The notes under the pieces were generated by a model. That model was not told the DNA's origin and made no database searches. It was given only the letters and a program-made list of their open reading frames with translations. Below, piece by piece: positions 8,329 through 15,789 of a stretch of 41,444 nt of DNA (position 1 is the stretch's first letter; every line of letters starts with the position of its first letter). The stretch comes from an uncultured Gemmiger sp. GTDB taxonomy: Bacteria > Bacillota > Clostridia > Oscillospirales > Ruminococcaceae. A program made the translations under genes and the position numbers. Location of the stretch: positions 1-41,444 of the forward strand of contig CANRCB010000016.1 of assembly GCA_947629015.1 (NCBI GenBank), in the 5' to 3' direction.

Positions 8329-9408
8329 ATGCAGGTCGCAAATGCAAAATATACGCCGTTCGCCGGGCTGCCCGCCCGTGTGCTGGGCCGCACCGGCTCT
8401 GACGGCGGGGCGCCGGTGCTGCGCCACACCGGCAGCGGCTTTGTGTGCCGCTTTACCGGCGGCGGGCTGTGGCTGCGCGCCGCGGCGGACTATGCGCAGT
8501 ACGAGCCGTGGCTGGCCGTGGAGGTAAACGGCGCGTGGGTGCAGCGCTTCCCGCTGCCGCAGGGCGAGAGCGAGGTGTGCCTGTTCCGCGGCGGCACGCC
8601 CGGCACGGTCAAACAGGTGCGGGTGCTGAAAGAATGCCAGGCCATGCCGGCGGACCCCGCCCACCGTGTGCGGCTGCTGGGCCTTGCCGGCACGGACGGG
8701 GGCTTTTTGCCGCTGCCGGAGCCAAAATACAGGCTGGAATTTATCGGCGACAGCATCACCAGCGGCGAGGGCCTTGCCGGCGCGCAGTGCGAAAGCGACT
8801 GGCTGCCGATGTTTTTCAGCGCCGTGCCGCACTATGCCCGCCTGACGGCCGACGCGTTGGGGGCGGAGTACCGCATCTTCTCCCAGAGCGGCTGGGGCCT
8901 TTGCAGCAGTTGGGACAACGACCCCCGCCATGTGGTGATGGACTACTACGGCACCGTCTGCGGCCAGTGCGGCGATACGGCCCCGTATGACTTCGCCGCC
9001 TGGCCGGCGGACGCCGTCATCCTGAACCTTGGCACCAACGACTGGGGCGCCATGCACGGGCCCGTTTGGCGGGACCCGGTAACAGGGCAGTGCTTCCAAC
9101 AGGCGGACACCTCGGAAGGGCATACCCGCATTTCCAAGGCCGTGGCCGGGGCGCTGCACACCGCGCGCCGCCGCAACCCCGGCGCTTTGCTGGTGTGGGC
9201 GTTCGGTATGCTGGGGGAGGAACTGCGCCCCACGCTTGAGGCGGGCATCCGGCAATACAAGGCGGAAACGGGCGACGCGCGGGTGTTCTACCTGCCGCTG
9301 CCCGCCGCCGTGCCCGCCACGATGGGCGCGCGGGAACACCCCGGCCCCGCCTGCCACCGGCAGGCCGCCGAGGCGCTGGCCGCCTTTTTGCGGCGGCATC
9401 TGGAGTAA
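8329..9408 (+). CDS. Two-domain SGNH/GDSL esterase (CE2-like)
   Basis: The 359-residue protein has an N-terminal beta-sheet domain of about 130 residues (HTGSGFVCRFTGGGLWLRA) joined to an SGNH hydrolase domain. The nucleophile is Ser142 in IGDSITSGEG; the GTND block is near residue 235 and a probable catalytic His near 342. This arrangement is that of carbohydrate esterase family 2 acetyl esterases. No signal peptide is seen, so it probably works on imported acetylated sugars in the cytosol. It has a GGAGG site and follows the sirtuin gene by 20 bp, likely cotranscribed. The substrate is not known. Confidence 0.82.
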   Translation: MQVANAKYTPFAGLPARVLGRTGSDGGAPVLRHTGSGFVCRFTGGGLWLRAAADYAQYEPWLAVEVNGAWVQRFPLPQGESEVCLFRGGTPGTVKQVRVLKECQAMPADPAHRVRLLGLAGTDGGFLPLPEPKYRLEFIGDSITSGEGLAGAQCESDWLPMFFSAVPHYARLTADALGAEYRIFSQSGWGLCSSWDNDPRHVVMDYYGTVCGQCGDTAPYDFAAWPADAVILNLGTNDWGAMHGPVWRDPVTGQCFQQADTSEGHTRISKAVAGALHTARRRNPGALLVWAFGMLGEELRPTLEAGIRQYKAETGDARVFYLPLPAAVPATMGAREHPGPACHRQAAEALAAFLRRHLE

Positions 9409-9505
9409 CAGGCAAAGGGGGGCCGGCTTTGCCGGCCGCGCCGGGCCGTCTGCGCCCCCTCACAGGGCGCGCCCCGCCGCAAAACCGCCTTTTTCAACAC
9501 ACCGG

Positions 9506-9536
9506 GGCCGCCCGCGCGGGCGGCCTTTTCCTTTTT
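9506..9536 (+). terminator. Rho-independent terminator after the esterase gene
   Basis: GGCCGCCCGCGCGGGCGGCC is a perfect 20-base palindrome (9506-9525) followed by TTTTCCTTTTT. It ends the sirtuin-esterase transcript about 100 bp past the stop. Confidence 0.85.
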
Positions 9537-9569
9537 GCTTTCCGCCCGGTATATTTGGCCGGTTTGCTG

Positions 9570-9598
9570 TTGAAAAATCAATATTGCCGTGCTATGAT
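9570..9598 (+). promoter_or_regulatory. Promoter of the MATE exporter
   Basis: -35 TTGAAA (9570-9575) and -10 TATGAT (9593-9598) are 17 bp apart. Initiation near 9605 gives a leader of about 60 bases. The rest of the 258-bp gap 9409-9666 holds the terminator at 9506 and no gene. Confidence 0.75.
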
Positions 9599-9666
9599 GG
9601 TACGAAAACGGCGCGGCGCGGCCCGGCGGGTACGGCTTTTGCGCGGCGGCACGGGAGGGGTACGCC

Positions 9667-11151
9667 ATGGGGGCGGCAAAACGGAAATACACGCTGTTCA
9701 CCGGCAAACAGCTTTTGTGGCTGATCCTGCCCATCGTGATCGAACAGATCTTTTCGACCTCGCTGGGCTTTTTTGATTCGCTGATGGTCTCCAACATGAA
9801 TGTGGCCGAGGCCGTGCGCAGCAACGCCAGCAACGCCATCGGCAACGTGGACTACCTCAACAACCTCATCATCCAGCTGTTCTCCGCCTTTGCCACGGGC
9901 GGCGCCATCGTCACCTCGCAGGCGCTGGGCGCCGGCGACCGCGAGCGGGCGAACAAGGTCGCCAAGCAGCTGGTCATGCTGGCGGTGTGCCTTGCGCTGG
10001 GCGTGGGCGGGGCCTGCCTTTTGCTCAACCGGCCCATCCTCCGGCTGTTTTACGGCAACGTCGACGCCTCCACCTTCGCCTTCCAGCGCACGTATTTCTA
10101 CGTGACCGCGGCCTCCTTCCCCTTTATCGGGCTGTTCAACGCCTGCGCGGCGCTGCTGCGCGCCCAGCGCAAGGGCTTTTCGACGATGGCCAGCGCCGCC
10201 ATGAGCTGCGTGGTCAACGTGGGGCTCAACGCCGTGTTCCTGTTCGTGCTGAACATGGGGGTTTTGGGCGCGGGGCTCGCCACGCTGTTCTGCCGCGCGG
10301 TGCCGGCCGTGTTCATGCTGGTGCTGCTGGGCCGGCAGGGCAACACCGTGCGGGTGCGCGTGTTTGAAAGGTTCCGTTTTGACGGCGCGATGCTCAAAAG
10401 CATTTTGAAGCTGGCCGTGCCCAGCGGGGTGGAGAGCGCGCTCTTCCAGCTTGGCAAGCTGATGACCAACACCTTTGTCAACGCCGGGGTGTACGCCGTG
10501 GGCGCCAAGAGCATCACCGGCCTGGACGAGGCGGGCAGCCTCATCCACATCAACGTCCAGGCCAACGGCAACACCATGGCCAACCAAATCAACAACTTTG
10601 CCTCGGTGGTGGGCAGCGGGGTGGGCACCTCCGCCCTGACGGTCATCGGCCAGTCGGTGGGCGCGGGCGACCCCGACCAGGTCAAATATTATATGCGGCG
10701 GATGTTCCTCATCGCCTATATCGCGAACGGGCTGTGCGTGGGCACCATCCTGGCGCTGATGCCGCAGCTGACGCAGCTCTACGGGTATGTGGGCGAGGCG
10801 AAGGCCATCGCGCGGCAATGCCTGTATTTCTGCCTGACGCTGCAATTTTTCACCTACCCGCTCTCCTTCACGGCGCCGGGCATCTTAAAGGCGACGAGCG
10901 ACGTGAAATACGTGATGTGCAGCGCCGTCTTCTCGATGTTCACCATGCGGGTGAGTTTGGCGTTCCTGCTCACGACCGACCTCATCCCCGGCCTGCCGCA
11001 GCTGGGCGCCATGGGGTATTGGATCGGCATGTGTTCCGACTGGGTGCTCCGCTCCCTGCTGTTCTCCTCCCGCCTGCTGTCGGGGCGGTGGAAAAAGGCG
11101 TCGGGCCTCATCCGGGAGCCCGCCCCCGCGCCGCACCAAAGCCCCGGCTGA
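9667..11151 (+). CDS. MATE-family multidrug/cation antiporter
   Basis: This 494-residue polytopic membrane protein should have 12 helices in two similar halves. It opens after a short cytosolic tail with LWLILPIVIEQIFSTSLGFFDSLMVS, the typical first MATE helix, and continues with FATGGAIVTSQALGAGDRERANK and its second-half counterpart GSGVGTSALTVIGQSVGAGD. Family members export drugs or metabolites against Na+ or H+. The ATG has GGGAGGGG six bases upstream. It stands alone and converges on the T7SS locus. The substrate cannot be inferred. Confidence 0.92.
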   Translation: MGAAKRKYTLFTGKQLLWLILPIVIEQIFSTSLGFFDSLMVSNMNVAEAVRSNASNAIGNVDYLNNLIIQLFSAFATGGAIVTSQALGAGDRERANKVAKQLVMLAVCLALGVGGACLLLNRPILRLFYGNVDASTFAFQRTYFYVTAASFPFIGLFNACAALLRAQRKGFSTMASAAMSCVVNVGLNAVFLFVLNMGVLGAGLATLFCRAVPAVFMLVLLGRQGNTVRVRVFERFRFDGAMLKSILKLAVPSGVESALFQLGKLMTNTFVNAGVYAVGAKSITGLDEAGSLIHINVQANGNTMANQINNFASVVGSGVGTSALTVIGQSVGAGDPDQVKYYMRRMFLIAYIANGLCVGTILALMPQLTQLYGYVGEAKAIARQCLYFCLTLQFFTYPLSFTAPGILKATSDVKYVMCSAVFSMFTMRVSLAFLLTTDLIPGLPQLGAMGYWIGMCSDWVLRSLLFSSRLLSGRWKKASGLIREPAPAPHQSPG

Positions 11152-11176
11152 TCTTGTGCCGGCGGCGTTTGCATAA

Positions 11177-11221
11177 AGTCTCAGGGGGCCGGGCGCTTTC
11201 CGCGCCCGGCCCCCTGAGACT
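11177..11221. terminator. Strong hairpin after the MATE gene
   Basis: A perfect 20-bp stem, AGTCTCAGGGGGCCGGGCGC (11177-11196) with its complement at 11202-11221, surrounds the five-base loop TTTCC. On the plus strand it is followed by GTCGAAAAAG, with no U-run. Its place, 26 bp past the stop, suggests termination, possibly in both directions. Confidence 0.6.
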
Positions 11222-11263
11222 GTCGAAAAAGCCCCTGCCCTTTCGCGGCGGGGTCAGGGGATC

Positions 11264-11330
11264 CCGCCCTACGTTCTCAAATCGCACTTACTTTCGTTGT
11301 GGACGTAGGGCGGCCTGCCCTCAGGCCGCC
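11264..11330. repeat. Nested inverted repeats between convergent operons
   Basis: CCGCCCTACGT (11264-11274) is perfectly inverted at 11303-11313. Inside and beside it, GGCGGCCTG (11309-11317) pairs with CAGGCCGCC (11322-11330). Together with the GGCGGGGTCA-type palindrome at 11247-11268 this belongs to the same family as the repeats at 4069 and 4253. It lies in the 222-bp gap 11152-11373 between the MATE gene and the end of the T7SS run, which contains no gene. Confidence 0.6.
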
Positions 11331-11373
11331 GCAGCGAAGATACTTCCTGCCGGTTGTTTCAATTTTTGCCGCG

Positions 11374-11916
11374 TCAGCGCGCCTGCTTTTCGGCGGGCGC
11401 GGGCTGCGCCAGCATGGTCGGCGTAAACGCCTTGATGACGCGCTTTTGCGGCGGCGCGGCCTCCCACACGGCCAGCAGCAGCGGCGTGCCGGGGGCAGCG
11501 CCCTGCCGCAGCACCGGGAGCCATACGGGCAGCGGCTGCCCGTATGCAGAGACGAACCGGACCAGCACATAGCCCGGCCGCTCGCAATTGGAGCCGACCT
11601 CGCGCACCCGACCGTCCAGGACCCGGTACGCGCCGTTTTGGAAGGCACGCAGGGCGGCGCGGTCACGGTTTTTCCCGGCGATGGCAAGGCACGCCCCCGC
11701 AAAGGCGGCCGCCCCCAGCAGCACGGCGGCGGGGCCCAGCCGGCCCGCCGCAAACAGCAGCGCCACACCGCCCGCCGTCAGCGCCGAGGCCAAGCGGTTG
11801 CCGGTGCGGATCGCCGCCGTGTAGCGGCCGGTCATGAAAGCGGCGATGGCCCGGTGCTCCGCCGGGGCCGGTGTGCGCAGCCCGGCCAGGGCTGCGGCCT
11901 CATTCGCTTTGGTCAT
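11374..11916 (-). CDS. Two-helix membrane protein, last gene of the T7SS run
   Basis: I do not recognise the family. The 180-residue protein has two adjacent hydrophobic helices at about residues 41-58 and 61-79, then a mainly soluble region with RAALRAFQNGAYRVLDG. I chose the ATG at 11916; it overlaps the DUF4176 stop by 17 bases, which suggests translational coupling and explains the weak ribosome binding site. The position after a candidate effector and a DUF4176 gene makes an immunity role possible, but that is inference from order only. Confidence 0.7.
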   Translation of the reverse strand: MTKANEAAALAGLRTPAPAEHRAIAAFMTGRYTAAIRTGNRLASALTAGGVALLFAAGRLGPAAVLLGAAAFAGACLAIAGKNRDRAALRAFQNGAYRVLDGRVREVGSNCERPGYVLVRFVSAYGQPLPVWLPVLRQGAAPGTPLLLAVWEAAPPQKRVIKAFTPTMLAQPAPAEKQAR

Positions 11917-12175
11917 AGACGCTTTGCAGCCTTGCGATGAAACGCGTGCGTTCCTCGTCCTCATAACCGCGGAACAGCACCTTATCGACGTCGGCGTGGT
12001 TGAACAGGAACTGCGAGCCGGTGCCCATGCTGCCCTCGGGATACAAAACGCCGATGTAATCGTAGTCAACATGGTTGGTCTCGTCCGTCTGGCCGATGCC
12101 GTAGATCATCAAGGGCTTCTGCGCGTCCTGGAGCAGGACCACGCTCCCGATGGGAAGAAGGTCAGCAAATTTCAT
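11900..12175 (-). CDS. DUF4176 domain protein, T7SS-associated
   Basis: The 91-residue protein fits the DUF4176 family: LLPIGSVVLLQDAQKPLMIYG, then DYDYIGVLYPEGSMG and FNHADVDKVLFRGYEDEE. Members recur in Firmicutes T7SS effector loci, where they are thought to assist effectors; their exact role here is not shown by the sequence. It has a clear AAGGAG site, starts 26 bp after the 388-residue gene and overlaps the next gene. Confidence 0.85.
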   Translation of the reverse strand: MKFADLLPIGSVVLLQDAQKPLMIYGIGQTDETNHVDYDYIGVLYPEGSMGTGSQFLFNHADVDKVLFRGYEDEERTRFIARLQSVYDQSE

Positions 12176-12201
12176 AGCGATTTCTCCTTATCTTAGTGCC
12201 C

Positions 12202-13368
12202 TTACCGGAATCCGCCACCGCCGGCGGCGGCCCGTTTTCCAAACATACCGTTCCACCAGCCGGAGATTTTTTTGCCGGCATCGGAAAACGCCTTGCCGAT
12301 GCCTTTGCCGGCCTTCTCCAGGCAGCCCTTTGGGTCCTCCACAAAGTCCATGATACCGTCCGAGACGGTCTCGGCCAGGTTTTTCCCGGTGGCCCATTCG
12401 CATACCTTGTCGACAGCCCATGTGATGCCCACCGTCACCGTGCCCACCGCGACGGCAGTGGCACCCACCGGCAGCAGCATCGTAGCCGCCGCGCCAGCCA
12501 GAATGCCGGTGCCGATCTTGACGCCGGATTCTATGACGGTCTCGCCGACCATGCGGCCGGTGATCTTCCCGCCGGCTTCCTCATAGTTGTCCCAACCGGT
12601 GGTCAGGACAGTCAGGGCGCTTCCGGCCCATTTGCAGGCGACCGCCGTCTTTTCCCCCACCGTCGTGGCGTTTTTGAAGCTGTATTTGGCGAGCTCTTTT
12701 TCGAGCGCCCCGCCAAAGGACAGGTTTTCCTCAACACCGATGTTGAGCCCGAACAGACGTTTCCAGTCAAACCCGGCCTCGGAAAAGCCCTTGGCGATGT
12801 TCCCGCCCATTTTGGCGCCGCCGCTCAATGCCTGCAGGACGCGCTTGGGCCAAGCCGTGGTGCCGCCGGTCACCTGCTGGCCGATCGTGCCGATGGCCGT
12901 CCCGATGATCCCCCACTCGGATACGACTTTCCAGAAAGAGTTCCAGTCAAACGTGCTGCCCGCCGGGGCCTGCGCGGCGCCGGTGCCGGCACCGTTCCCG
13001 CCGCCGTGGGGGGCGCCCTCGTCCGCCCCGGTCAGGCCGGGCGCGCTGCACAGCGCGCCCTCCGTGCTGCGGAAGGCGTTGGCCGCAGCGCGCACCCCTG
13101 CCGACAGCTCACGGGAATAGCCGCCGACACGACCCAGCGCGGCGCGGTAATTCTGCACGGCCTGTGCCACGCTGGCCGCACCGACCGTCCCGCCGACCGT
13201 GCGCAGCGCGACGGTGCTGAGGTTGACCCGCATCTGTGCGCCCGCTGCGGCCGAGAGCTGCGCGCCGGAAAGCAGCGACAGCGCTGTGTTCAGTTCATTG
13301 TCGGCATAGTCCAGTTTTGCTGCAATGCGTTCCAGCGCATTAAAATCCACGATTATGCGGTTTTCCAT
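12202..13368 (-). CDS. Candidate T7SS effector with WXG100-like head and hydrophobic C-terminal domain
   Basis: No family is certain. In the 388-residue protein, residues 1-105 are a predicted helical hairpin-like head without charge clusters, similar in style to WXG100/LXG targeting domains. Residues 106-140 are a Gly/Ala-rich linker. Residues 145-388 form a second domain with a long glycine- and alanine-rich hydrophobic stretch (about 278-325, including LAGAAATMLLPVGATAVAVG) and a lysine-rich tail. There is no signal peptide, as expected for a T7SS substrate. A membrane-acting toxin is possible but unproven. It has its own promoter, and a DUF4176 gene follows. Confidence 0.7.
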   Translation of the reverse strand: MENRIIVDFNALERIAAKLDYADNELNTALSLLSGAQLSAAAGAQMRVNLSTVALRTVGGTVGAASVAQAVQNYRAALGRVGGYSRELSAGVRAAANAFRSTEGALCSAPGLTGADEGAPHGGGNGAGTGAAQAPAGSTFDWNSFWKVVSEWGIIGTAIGTIGQQVTGGTTAWPKRVLQALSGGAKMGGNIAKGFSEAGFDWKRLFGLNIGVEENLSFGGALEKELAKYSFKNATTVGEKTAVACKWAGSALTVLTTGWDNYEEAGGKITGRMVGETVIESGVKIGTGILAGAAATMLLPVGATAVAVGTVTVGITWAVDKVCEWATGKNLAETVSDGIMDFVEDPKGCLEKAGKGIGKAFSDAGKKISGWWNGMFGKRAAAGGGGFR

Positions 13369-13379
13369 GGCGTTACTCC

Positions 13380-13409
13380 ATTATACGGGGGTCCGTTTTC
13401 CTTTGTCAA
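13380..13409 (-). promoter_or_regulatory. Consensus promoter directly before the candidate effector
   Basis: On the minus strand TTGACA (13404-13409) and TATAAT (13380-13385) are both perfect, 18 bp apart. The -10 box ends only 11 bases before the ATG at 13368, so the predicted start (about 13373) leaves a leader of roughly five bases and cuts the GGAG ribosome binding site. Confidence 0.75.
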
Positions 13410-13436
13410 GCCGGCGGCCGCAGGGCTGCCGCCGGC
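13410..13436 (-). terminator. Hairpin after the WXG100 genes, possible attenuator
   Basis: GCCGGCGGC (13410-13418) pairs perfectly with GCCGCCGGC (13428-13436) around nine bases. On the minus strand it is followed by TTGACAAAGG rather than a U-run, so termination may be partial. It separates the WXG100 genes from the effector trio. Confidence 0.5.
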
Positions 13437-13450
13437 CTGGCGGAGCTTCC

Positions 13451-13774
13451 TTAAATGCTGAACGGGTCCGTGCCGACATCCAGGTTGGCGAACGTGCTCT
13501 GGTTGGTGGATTCGATCTGGTCGTAGATCTCGGCCGCCTTGGTCAGCTCGTCCACGGCGTCCTGCACCTTGGCCTCGGTCTTTTCGATGTTTTTGTACAT
13601 CTGCTCGAACTGGTTCTTGAACGCCTCGCTGGCGTCGCCGTTCCAGCTGCTGTCAACGGTACGCACCGCGTTGGACATCTGCAAATAGGCCATCTGAAGC
13701 TGGGTCTTGCAGGTGTTGTACTTGTTCACCGCTTCGCGGAGTTGGTCGGTCGATACATGAATGATGTCTGCCAT
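13451..13774 (-). CDS. WXG100-family protein (paralogue of the 15067 gene)
   Basis: The 107-residue helical hairpin has the WXG turn as SSWNGDASEAF near residue 43 and Tyr-x-x-x-Glu (YKNIE) in the second helix. It is clearly a duplicate of the 106-residue protein at 15067-15387: both start MA(D/E)II(H/K)VST, share QDA(V/I)DEL and end LDVGT(D/S)PF. WXG100 proteins are secreted as dimers by EssC-driven T7SS. The ATG has an AGGAGG site. It follows the 98-residue WXG100 gene by 45 bp, so the two probably form a heterodimer. Confidence 0.93.
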   Translation of the reverse strand: MADIIHVSTDQLREAVNKYNTCKTQLQMAYLQMSNAVRTVDSSWNGDASEAFKNQFEQMYKNIEKTEAKVQDAVDELTKAAEIYDQIESTNQSTFANLDVGTDPFSI

Positions 13775-13819
13775 GATAATATCCTCCTGCCATGTTGTTT
13801 TGTTTGGTCGTAGTTCGCC

Positions 13820-14116
13820 TTACTTGGCGCGGATCGTGCTGGCGGCTTCGGAATCGGTGTCGATGTACCGTTGCGCCGCGGTGTTCATGGAATTGGCGTA
13901 TTCCTCGCAGATGGCGGCCATCTTTTTGTACCAGTCATAGGCGGCCTGCTGCTCCGCGACGAACGCTATCTGTGAATCGCCCTCCCAGGTGGCGGCCAGC
14001 TCATCGGCCGCGGCCTTCAGGCTGTCGGCGGCGCTCAGGTAATCCGCCGCATACTGGGTGATCTTGCTGGCAGCGCTCTGCAGCTCGGAAATGGTTACTT
14101 CGATTCTGGATGCCAT
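13820..14116 (-). CDS. WXG100-family protein (paralogue of the 15426 gene)
   Basis: The 98-residue protein is a predicted helical hairpin with ATWEGDSQIAF at the turn and a C-terminal secretion-type motif YIDTD (Y-x-x-x-D). It matches the 96-residue protein at 15426-15716 through AAD-LAA-WEGD-Q-AFV-EQ-AY-W and TAA-YI. The ATG has an AAGGAGG site. A probable activator-dependent promoter lies at 14169-14236, so this gene and the next may form a separately controlled pair. Confidence 0.93.
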   Translation of the reverse strand: MASRIEVTISELQSAASKITQYAADYLSAADSLKAAADELAATWEGDSQIAFVAEQQAAYDWYKKMAAICEEYANSMNTAAQRYIDTDSEAASTIRAK

Positions 14117-14168
14117 GGTTTGTGTCCTCCTTGATGTGTTTTGTATGGTTGGGGTCTTGCTGTGGTTT

Positions 14169-14236
14169 CAGTATCGCATAAACGGGAACGGGATCCCATT
14201 TATCTTGACGAAATGCACCTTTTTTGGCGTGAACGG
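14169..14236 (-). promoter_or_regulatory. Conserved upstream region A, possible LytTR-activated promoter
   Basis: On the minus strand the order is CCGTTCACG (14228-14236), C, CAAAAAA, then CGTCAAG (14204-14210) and, after 26 bases, GCGATACTG. TGCGATACT resembles an extended -10 without a good -35. The same words with identical spacing occur at 15790-15857. ACCGTTCAC and TTCGTCAAG resemble LytTR half-sites (consensus WMMGTTNRK), but 25 bp apart rather than the usual 21-22. The 148-bp gap 14117-14264 holds nothing else. Confidence 0.45.
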
Positions 14237-14264
14237 TTCTCCGGTACGGGAAAGTGGCCGTTTT

Positions 14265-14714
14265 TTACTGCGTCGGCATCCGGTCCGCCGCCTGTGCCAG
14301 CCATTCCGGCACGATGCCGTAGGCCCAGCGTGTGGGCGGCACCGTGTACAGCGGGGCGGCGGAAACTGCCGCGGCAACGGGCCTTGCGGCCGCCTGCGGG
14401 GCCTCGGCGCCGGTGGGTAGCTCCGATACCATCCTGACGAGCTCCTGCTCGGTGCGGGCCATATCGTCCCCGATGCGCGCCAGGACGTCGGCCAGGTCGG
14501 CGCTGCGGGCGCCGGCATTGCGGGTGCGCCGCTCCAGCAGCTCCAGCTCCTCCACCAGCTGCCGGGCGGGGCCGGCATTGCTTTGGAACATCTCCTGTGC
14601 CGCCGCGCCGGCCGTGTACAGCCGGGCCTGGCATTCCTGTATCTGTTGGGCCGCCCTGCGCAGCCGGGCCAGCATGGTATGCAAAGAATCCAGATCCCAT
14701 ATCAAGCGGTCCAT
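14265..14714 (-). CDS. T7SS-locus helical protein with Pro/Ala-rich tail
   Basis: The family is not recognised. In the 149-residue protein, residues 1-95 are strongly helical and resemble a WXG100/LXG-like coiled coil: RLIWDLDSLHTMLARLRRAA and LVEELELLERRTRNA. Residues 100-130 are Ala/Pro-rich, and the tail ends AYGIVPEWLAQAADRM. There is no WXG turn. I chose the ATG at 14714, after a GGAG-rich site, over 27 upstream codons that overlap the preceding gene. It lies among WXG100 genes and is probably a substrate or partner of them. Confidence 0.75.
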   Translation of the reverse strand: MDRLIWDLDSLHTMLARLRRAAQQIQECQARLYTAGAAAQEMFQSNAGPARQLVEELELLERRTRNAGARSADLADVLARIGDDMARTEQELVRMVSELPTGAEAPQAAARPVAAAVSAAPLYTVPPTRWAYGIVPEWLAQAADRMPTQ

Positions 14715-14745
14715 GTATGTCTCCTTTTCCGGGCACGGGCCGCCG

Positions 14746-15039
14746 TTACAGCAGCTGGATCGCCTTTTGGGCCTCCCGGTCCGCGTATTCCACACGGCTG
14801 GCCAGGTCGTTCAGGGCTTTGCTGACGGCCGCCAGGTGTGTGCTGATGGAAGAAACATCCGCCGCCAGCTCGGTAACGGATTCCTGCAGGGCCGTGGCCG
14901 CACTACCGCTGAAATTTCCGGGGATCTCGCGCAGGATACCGTTCAGCGTATCGTTGCGCACCTCCGCCACGGCGCCCGCCGTGCGCGAGATCTGCCGGGC
15001 CAGCGCGCGTATCTTGACTGAATCGTATTGCGTGCTCAT
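14746..15039 (-). CDS. WXG100-like small protein
   Basis: The 97-residue protein is an all-helical hairpin with IPGNFSGSAATAL where other members carry the WXG turn, so the tryptophan is replaced by phenylalanine. The C-terminus has YADRE, a Y-x-x-x-E secretion motif. The length and the neighbours support WXG100 membership. The ATG has an AGAGAGG site. It lies 27 bp after the 106-residue WXG100 gene. Confidence 0.85.
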   Translation of the reverse strand: MSTQYDSVKIRALARQISRTAGAVAEVRNDTLNGILREIPGNFSGSAATALQESVTELAADVSSISTHLAAVSKALNDLASRVEYADREAQKAIQLL

Positions 15040-15066
15040 GGTTTACCTCTCTTCTGGAACGGCCCC

Positions 15067-15387
15067 TCAATCAAAGGGCGAGGTGCCCACGTCCAGCGCC
15101 TGGAAGCTGCTGATCTGTGCGGCCTCGTTGCTGTCAAACAGGTCGGCGCTTTTGTTCAGCTCGTCGATGGCGTCCTGCATGCGCTCGTTGGAGCGCTCGA
15201 TGTTGTTGTAGGTCAGCGTCCATTGGGTGCGCATGATGCTGTAGGCGGCGCCCTTCCAGCAGCTGTTCAGCATCTTGACCGCGCGGTCCATCCATTGATA
15301 CGCTTCGTCCAGCTCGCGCTGGGCGGTGGTAAACTCCGCCACGGTATGGCGCATTTCCTCTGTGGAAACTTTAATGATCTCTGCCAT
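15067..15387 (-). CDS. WXG100-family protein
   Basis: The 106-residue protein has NSCWKGAAYSI at the helical turn, YNNIE in the second helix and a conserved tail LDVGTSPFD. It is the partner-type paralogue of the 13451 protein. The ATG has an AGGAGGG site. It follows the 96-residue WXG100 gene by 38 bp, giving a two-gene unit that is repeated at 13451-14116. Confidence 0.93.
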   Translation of the reverse strand: MAEIIKVSTEEMRHTVAEFTTAQRELDEAYQWMDRAVKMLNSCWKGAAYSIMRTQWTLTYNNIERSNERMQDAIDELNKSADLFDSNEAAQISSFQALDVGTSPFD

Positions 15388-15425
15388 GGTGCTTGTCCCT
15401 CCTGAATGCTTCCGTCCGGGTGCCG

Positions 15426-15716
15426 TCAGCCGTCGATCAGGTTTTTGATCTGCTGCTCGGCTTCGATATATTTGGCCGCTGCGGTTTTGAGCGTGTCGGC
15501 AAACGCTGAGACGATGTCGGAAATGCTGATATGCCAGCGGTACGCCTTGGACTGCTCCTCCACAAATGCCTTTTGGGCGTCGCCCTCCCAGTTGGCGGCA
15601 AGCGCGTCGGCCGCCGTCTTCGCCTTGTTTGCGGCGGCGCGGTAGGCCGCGACGGCCCGCAGGATCTCTGCCTCTGCCGTTGTCAGCTTGGCTGCTTCAA
15701 CTGCCCATTCGATCAT
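15426..15716 (-). CDS. WXG100-family protein
   Basis: The 96-residue protein has ANWEGDAQKAF at the turn and YIEAE (Y-x-x-x-E) near the C-terminus. I chose the ATG at 15716, with an AAAGGAGG site eight bases upstream; 28 further in-frame codons have no family character. It is the first WXG100 gene after yukD and is preceded by the conserved regulatory region at 15790-15857. Confidence 0.93.
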   Translation of the reverse strand: MIEWAVEAAKLTTAEAEILRAVAAYRAAANKAKTAADALAANWEGDAQKAFVEEQSKAYRWHISISDIVSAFADTLKTAAAKYIEAEQQIKNLIDG

Positions 15717-15789
15717 TCCGGTTTTCCTCCTTTTGTTTTTTGCGGGCGGGCCTGCGGATCCAGTATGGCAGGGCCGCTTGCTGTATACC

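Noticed and set aside
8170-9399. A 409-codon minus-strand frame opposite the esterase
   Set aside because: The plus-strand esterase has clear motifs and a ribosome site; the minus frame is composition-driven.
12196-13461. A 421-codon plus-strand frame opposite the candidate effector
   Set aside because: It lacks signals and lies opposite a gene with promoter, ribosome site and T7SS context.
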